Below, one piece after another: positions 57,796 through 64,000 of a stretch of DNA of 64,000 nt. Source of the stretch: Cyclospora cayetanensis (taxonomy: Eukaryota; Apicomplexa; Conoidasida; Eucoccidiorida; Eimeriidae); contig NW_020312590.1 of the NCBI RefSeq assembly GCF_002999335.1, positions 434,001-498,000 of the forward strand, in the 5' to 3' direction. The position numbers and the translations under genes were made by a program. Within the stretch, counting starts at the first letter, position 1, and every line of letters begins with the position of its first letter. The notes below the pieces were generated by a model, which was not told the DNA's origin, ran no database searches, and saw only the letters and a list, made by a program, of their open reading frames with translations.

Positions 57796-60700
57796 GTACG
57801 GCGTTCAACAGTAATTTTGCTTTTCTCTTTGGCGAAAAGGCAGAGAAAGCTGCTTAGTTTCTTTCTGCGCGTCCGACTTAAGAGTGTTTTTGGTGCTCTC
57901 TAGGGTCTACAGCTGAGCCTGTTGTTTACCCTCCCCTTGGCCTTTCAGTAGGGAAAAGCTCTTGGAATTTTGTTGCCCTTTCCTGTTCATTTCGTTTCCT
58001 GGCCGCGGAGCTCAATGCAGGTGTGTGGCGTGTACCCTTTCATTTTGAGGATGTGAGCACTTACTCAACAGTATAGCAACGGGCATTCTTGCAGCAATAT
58101 ATGTTGCATGTTCTTTACATGTTTCTTTGTGTCATAATTAAGCAGTGCCTTTGTGACGCCTGCAATGTGCTCCTCTCTAGTAAACAGAAATAGCTTGGAG
58201 GCTATCGCGGTTACGCGGCATAACGGTATAAAACAGCAACAATTTGGCAAAGGTATACACGTCAGGAGTACATACTGCTCTGGATCCGCTGTCTAATTGC
58301 TGCCCGTGATATTCCTTCGTCGAAGCAGACAGCGACAAGAGGCAAGCTCTTGAACGGCATGGGACAGATCGTGCGCCACACTATTCATCCTCGAGCTCTC
58401 TAAAGCTTCATTTTTCGCCGGTGTTTTCTTAAACTTAAGCTATATGGAAAGCATTTAGTCACTTCGCTGATCGGGCATCCTTTTCCCGTCTCCATTTTCT
58501 CTGTTGTCTGCGAAAAGATTGTACGTTAGACAACATTTGAGGACTGCAGGTGCACGGCACGAAGGTGCGAGCATTGGTGCAATATCTTTCACATATACAA
58601 TGATCACATCTTGATGCAGTTCGATCACTAACAGGAGGTGCGTCAAGCTGGAGTTGGAAAGAAAAAGATACGTTTTATTGAGCTATTTCTCTGTGCTTCT
58701 TCCGATGTTCATCACTTATGTCCTCTGTGTCTTCCTCGGCGTCTCACAATAAGTTTCTACTGAATATCAGGGTTTCACCAATAATTGTAATTGATATGAA
58801 AGATTGTGTGTCTCGGACTTTCTAGTCGGTATCTACAGAAACAAAACCGCGTCTAAATGCGCCTTTGAGTTTATGTTTATGTCTACGGTGTGTTTGGCTG
58901 GCTTCCAGGGCCTCAGCGGGGAGGTGAGCAAGTCAATATACTAGTGCACAATGCAGCGAGCGACATTCAGCGGCAGCAGTTATCATTTCATGGCTTCATG
59001 GTGCTGCACATCTGCCGAACTTTAACCTTTGCCCACTCTTGAACTTCGCTGGCGCTGTTTTGTAGGACCTTCCAAGGTCATCGTTGTCATGATGAGCAGC
59101 CCTGTTCTTTGTCTGTAAAGGTGTACTAGGTTTGCGACTTTTCTTGCGTATTGATGTCGTCATACTAACTTTACTTACGGGAATGCTTTTTCGCCATTCG
59201 CTTTGAGAAATAGGTCCCTTGTCCAGTTGCATTTAGCCTGCTTTTAGGTCGTACGTGCAAAGGCACCTAGTTGCCCTTTTTGTTAGCACCTGCGATGTTC
59301 ATATCCGTCCTTTTATTCTTTCTCCCTAGCAGTATTCCTTCTGAATGCGATTGATCCCCTGATGTAGTTTTCATTTGTCTCGTCTATGCCTTTGCCTGCT
59401 TTATGCGCAAAAGGAGGTGCGGCCCCTGCAGAAGCTGCAAAAAAGTGGCCCATATTCCTAAGCTCCCACGCATACCTGCCGTTCCATTTTGTTCACCAAT
59501 TTTATTTGCGTTGTTTCTCACTTTTTCTTATGCTCTACTGTTCGCATCCAGGCTCACGCACATTTCAGGGTTTGGCTCTAACTAGCGTACTGTCTGACCC
59601 CCGCATGTGTCTGCCCCGTGAATCTCGTATGTTCTCCCCTCTCGCTTTGCACTGGCTAGTAAGCCCCATCTACTTGTGCAATAACCAAGAATAGAGGTTC
59701 GCTCATCTCTCTAGAACTGCCACAGATGGTGCGGGCTCATGTTATGTGTCCCTTGTCTACTAGTGGTCTCACTCTTTGCATGCACGTGCTGACAGAGCCG
59801 TATGCTTCATGTTCAGAAGCATCTATGCCCACCGCTCGAGATACAAGGTTGCCTCTACCATCCAGCAATGGAGACCTTCAGAGGAGACAATGAGCCGTGG
59901 GTCAACAGATATCGAGATGTGGCAGGAGACACTACAAAACCATCCCGTTTCATTATTCGTGCTCCAAAGTTGGTACGACGTCTAGATACTTCTTCCGTAG
60001 AAAGCCCTAAAAAGGCTGCATGTGTGCAAAAGGCTGTGTTAACATTTGCCCCGCTTTTTCTTTTTGGCCTCGGAGCTATTTCAAAACACACCTTTGCATT
60101 CTTGTTCCAGCAAGTGTGTCTTAGTTTGCAACCGCTTTTTCATTGTTCTGCCGCTTCTGATAAAGGGTTCAGCCAATCGCATGGTATTGCTCAAGCCATG
60201 AAAAGCCGGTCGACTTCTGATGTGGTCTGGGAAGTTAGCACACACATAAGAATTGTGCTGGTGTATCCAGTCAGAGAATGTAAGCTGCTGCAGTTAACTC
60301 CCATCACCATTGCTCACTTAGCATCCTCTCGTACAAACAACAAAGACATAGATGAGACAGCACTATCTGCATGTAAAAAGGCACCATGCGTCGTGTCTAG
60401 TCCCTTGCTGCTCTTCATTGAGTGCTGATGCTCATCTTCTTCTCTACCTAGCCGCCAGTGCGTCCACCCCTGTAGCGCCGGAGCTTCCTGAATTCGATAT
60501 GCTTATAATCTGCTGAAGAAACTTGGCAATTAAGAAGCAGTACATAGGAATGACACTCAGCTAAATCCTGCAGCTCCTCCCATGGGTGTTGTGCAGCCTA
60601 AAAATTCAGCGGCATACACGGAGATACGTCCAAAACGCATATTCAGGATGTGTGCTGCTTCCCCTACCCGTGAATCTGTATATTTCTTTTGCCGAACCAG

Positions 60701-62555
60701 CTCCCTTCCAATGCCACTGCCTACAGCTTGACCAGCAATCTTGGTAACTAATAAAGCATTAAAACTTATGTGGCACTTTGGGACCTCAAACTCTGCACAG
60801 CACAGAACTCTAAAACATCCTTCTAGCCACTAGCTCTACCCGTCTTGCATTGAATTTTCAAGCTGGTGAGACGAATAGGCGAACGGTGTGAGGTATTGAC
60901 GGGCATTTGGCCCTGTTGTAATGGCTAGCAGGTAACGACACAGCAAGTAAAAGCGAAGCAATCAGTGGGCGAGGTTTGCTTTAAAAAGTAGGGCAAGTCG
61001 TCTTGGACATGCCATGTGCATGGGCATGCATCATGGCAATATGATTGGCATGCGTATTTGCTCAACAGGACCATACAAATGGCTCACATAGATGCAAAAT
61101 AACATGAATTTACATAATGGTGTACACATTTTTGTACGCCCATAAAATTCGATGTACACGCATAGATATGCACACATGTAAATGCACATGCCAATTTTGT
61201 ACGCGCATGGAGGCGTGTGCATGTGAGTCGGCACTAGAGTTGGCAAGTGCAATCGGGTGTGTATACACCATCACATCTACGCAGAGTCATGTAGGCCGTA
61301 TCAGAGCCTTTCTTGCGTATGTTATTTGTCGGTACTACAACAGGACCAGGCAGTGCGTGCGCGTGTGGTGTTAGAGTGCTCTTGTAGTCGACACTTGCTT
61401 CCCGACTCCCCTTGTTTCACTGTTGTTGGCCCTTGAAGGCACTGCCTATTCTTCGTCTTCCAGCCCACATAAGTACAGGCAGTGAGCTTGGAGAGCGATC
61501 AAATATGAGTCCGATATTCTAAGTATGGCGTGTCGTTTGCGGACGACCTCAAGCATGTTCGAGGGCCAAGAGAGCACGTATATTCTTTTGTAGTCTTACA
61601 CGCCTATCCCTTTTTTTCATTTGAAACATTTAAAGAAGCGCTAGTTTGCCCAGAATTATGTGCTCATAACGCTTATGAATCAACCGTTTGAACTAAACAA
61701 TGTTACTGCTGGTTTGGTCCTTGTATGTCCAAAGAAAGTACGGCTACTCCAGGTGTGTAGGAATACCCAGTCTCACAAAAAGAGAAAGATCCATTCATAA
61801 GACACCTTCATGGGCGTAAGTAGTCGTGATATACGCTTTGGGTCCGCGTATATGCAAGATACACCAACCAGATGTATGGAAGGCGGCTGCAGTTTCTTCT
61901 CTGCAGCGCGCATCCACCTCGTGCACCTTACCACAGTTGCAAATCATAAGAACCATGAAGCCACGCTCCAGCCTCTTTCTCCTCAGAAAGTAAGCTCCCT
62001 ACCGCTAAAGAGGTAGGGCCAACCGCTGGTGTGCCGAACCAGGTGCTTGGTTTGTCCCCTGTGGTGCCCCTGTCTCTGCTGCAGCCCTGTGCCACCAACA
62101 GGCCTCTTCTTCTGCTGTAGACAAAACAAACGTACCCACTTAATACACGGCTAGGCAACTGTTTTTCCCCCCTAGAAGGTAGTACGTATACCAGTACTCC
62201 GCATCAGGCAGGTACTACGGCGAATTTTACTCTCACGTCGGGAATATCGAGCTCCTACGCTTTAGAACCATAAGCAATCTTGCAAACGTACCAGCAAAGT
62301 GCCAGCAGGGCTTTATTGGTATTGTCACCGCGCTGATTGGATAAGTTGGTATGTCTAGGGAGACACTCTTTTTCATGCGACAACCTGCTGAATGCGAGCT
62401 GAACCTGACACTTTGGTAAGGATTGCAGAGGGCCCCTCGAGCCAGTGGTCGGCATATGCGAGACTCTTATGGGGATACAAGGGAGACGATTGGGCTAAGC
62501 TTTAGACAACGCACACATTAATGTGGATACAGAGGTGTAATCCGCAGGAATAGAG
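57796..62555. other. Long low-support region, possibly downstream exons of the preceding gene
   Basis: A 15-base candidate exon (58909-58923, between TTCCAG and GTGAGC) and an open stretch from about 59776 to 60425 may be coding: in the latter one frame reads SRMLHVQKHLCPPLEIQGC and onwards, but the first 200 bases are open in more than one frame. Around 61.0-61.25 kb the sequence is rich in CATG/GCATGC and short imperfect palindromes. A 78-codon minus-strand frame at 58996-59232 starts with ATG and is basic. None of these is firm. Confidence 0.3.
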
Positions 62556-63151
62556 ATGCCGAAGAGCCTGAACATTACCACTTATGTGCTACTTGTTTTG
62601 ATGGTGTGCTGTTCTGTATACTGCTTCATTCAGGAGCGAACAGTGAGTCATGTAGCCTTCGCTGTAGCGCCGCATAAACTAAGTCTAGCGTGCATGCCCG
62701 AAGTCTTGTTGTTTAGCTTCCCTGCCCTCGCATGCTTGCATCTCTGTGGCACATTCTCTGTCTATTTCTGCTCGTGATGCGTGAACACCTTTGCCTCCCT
62801 GTTAATGGACTACTGAATATCTGTGATTGTGAGCTTCTGCATCAGAGAGAGCTCGCCAAGTTTCCTCGGAACTCCCGCGTCCGCAAGCGGTGGTCGCACG
62901 CTATTGTTTCGCAAGTTGACTTTGAGGGTTCCCTCGACGATTCGTCGTCTGAGTCTGGAGTGAAAGAGGCCGAGATTAATGGCCTAGAGGCAGAAAAAGA
63001 ATACTATAAGTTCTGGGATAGCCCCAAGAAGAGATATTTGATTAAAGGAGACCCTAAGGGGTACAAGAAGCTGCAGGACACAGAGGACTATGCCGGTGAC
63101 ACAGCACCAGAGGCAAATGCCCAACATGCAGGAGACAGCGGATGGCCGTAG
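62556..63151 (+). CDS. Small secreted protein, two exons, unknown function
   Basis: Exon 1 (62556-62642, donor GTGAGT) and exon 2 (62846-63151, acceptor TTCTGCATCAG) join in phase, giving 130 residues. Residues 1-23 form a clear signal peptide or anchor (LNITTYVLLVLMVCCSVYCF). The rest is highly charged, with no other hydrophobic segment: a basic part (RELAKFPRNSRVRKRW), an acidic Ser-rich part (DDSSSESGVKEAE), then EKEYYKFWDSPKKRYLIKGD and a polar tail. Exon 1 carrying only the signal sequence is a common arrangement for secreted parasite proteins. A secreted, vacuolar or organellar effector is possible but unproven; no family was recognised. Confidence 0.65.
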
Positions 63152-63398
63152 CCTAGCTGTTCAATGTCTGGAGAAGCATTTCAGTGAGAGGATCACGTTG
63201 GCTGGAGGGAGAGAGGCCGGCTGCCCTTTGCAGCGGCTGGGACTGTAACCAAAAAGTCCAACCGCCAGTGCAGCCAGAGACGGATGGATTTTTGGGATTG
63301 AGCCGAAGTCAGGGACCTCTTGACAGCCTTTGCATAGGTCCCTAGATGTAGTACAGCCAAAAACTCTTGTATCTTCTTGTGTTTAGCTGATGTCCCCC

Positions 63399-63872
63399 CT
63401 ACAGTACGCACGTGTCATTGAGGTATGCATGAACGCAAAGGACTTGGGCGCAGAAAAGCGCAGAAGTAAGCACCCGATAATGTGGCTGTAGTGTCTGTTT
63501 CAAAAGCTCTGGTTTTGATCTTCGCGTTTCGCGGCTGGTCAACATGATAATTGCTGTTCGCTGGGGGTCTAATTTTAGCAGCACTGGGTAGTGCTGGCCG
63601 ATCTCGTACCTGTGTGCTCCATGAAATGCAATGATCTGTGACTTATGCTGTACATTAAAATAGAATAATCCTTCCTCTACTTCTTTTTGGTGCATTTTTA
63701 CTGTTCCATGGAGTGAATGTGGGTTCGTCGCTAGTGCGTTGCGCCACTCTGAATGCAAACTAAAATAGATGTTAGTTACCATTTTCTGAGAACCCAGGCA
63801 ACAGCAGTGTTTCAGGACTTCTTGAATATGTGTCGCTTTTCGCGTAGGCGCGTATTTAGTAGAACCGCACAT
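63399..63872 (-). CDS. Unknown 157-residue ORF at the right edge
   Basis: An uninterrupted frame from an ATG at 63872 to a stop at 63399, converging on the small secreted protein gene. It encodes a soluble, moderately basic protein with His/Tyr-rich parts (HGTVKMHQKEVEEGLFYF, HGAHRYEIGQHYPVLLKL). Frames this long are uncommon by chance in this fairly AT-rich stretch, but not impossible. No family was recognised, and it may be one exon of a gene running beyond the window. Confidence 0.35.
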   Translation of the reverse strand: MCGSTKYAPTRKATHIQEVLKHCCCLGSQKMVTNIYFSLHSEWRNALATNPHSLHGTVKMHQKEVEEGLFYFNVQHKSQIIAFHGAHRYEIGQHYPVLLKLDPQRTAIIMLTSRETRRSKPELLKQTLQPHYRVLTSALFCAQVLCVHAYLNDTCVL

Positions 63873-64000
63873 TAGGTAACGCTATCTGTTACGGCCTGTA
63901 TTCGGCAAAACAACCAGCAACCTGGCTAGATCCTAAATGCTCTAGTGTTATAGAACCTTAGTTGAAGGGGCATTGCAGCGATACAATTCCTTACTACTAT

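Overview
The window is nuclear DNA of an apicomplexan, most likely a coccidian of the Eimeria/Cyclospora type. The support is GT-AG introns in most genes, an ApiAP2-type domain inside a protein full of polyglutamine and polyalanine runs, AGC/CAG-rich coding sequence, and conserved eukaryotic genes on both strands (two cytosolic ribosomal proteins, a U3 snoRNP protein, a TBC protein and a RanBPM-type protein). I cannot tell Eimeria from Cyclospora without a search. No tRNA, rRNA, CRISPR array or bacterial feature was seen.

Left part (1-20 kb): a possible gene end at the left edge; a large ApiAP2-like regulator (3376-6732, +); a predicted type II membrane protein (8674-10482, -); a small two-exon unknown (12652-13206, -); the U3 snoRNP WD40 protein RRP9 (15123-18137, +); and an unknown protein with a myristoylation-like N-terminus and a P-loop motif (18756-20207, -), converging on RRP9.

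Middle (23.8-35 kb): eS24 (-) and uL1/RPL10A (+) stand head to head over a 442-bp shared upstream region. They are followed by a small basic protein resembling mitoribosomal bS21 (-), an unresolved multi-exon minus-strand gene, a small plus-strand ORF and a TBC-domain RabGAP (+).

Right part (37.8-64 kb): a ten-exon, about 1,949-residue CH-domain plus coiled-coil protein whose splice phases all agree; a SPRY-LisH-CTLH-CRA gene of the RanBPM/Gid1 type; a membrane protein gene that seems to be built partly from micro-exons; a two-exon small secreted protein; and a 157-codon unknown ORF at the right edge.

The intergenic DNA is long and carries a degenerate dispersed repeat, about 180-260 bp, in at least four and probably five copies. 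Splice sites were placed by eye from GT/AG, phase and protein similarity. Genes with imprecise structures are marked as such.
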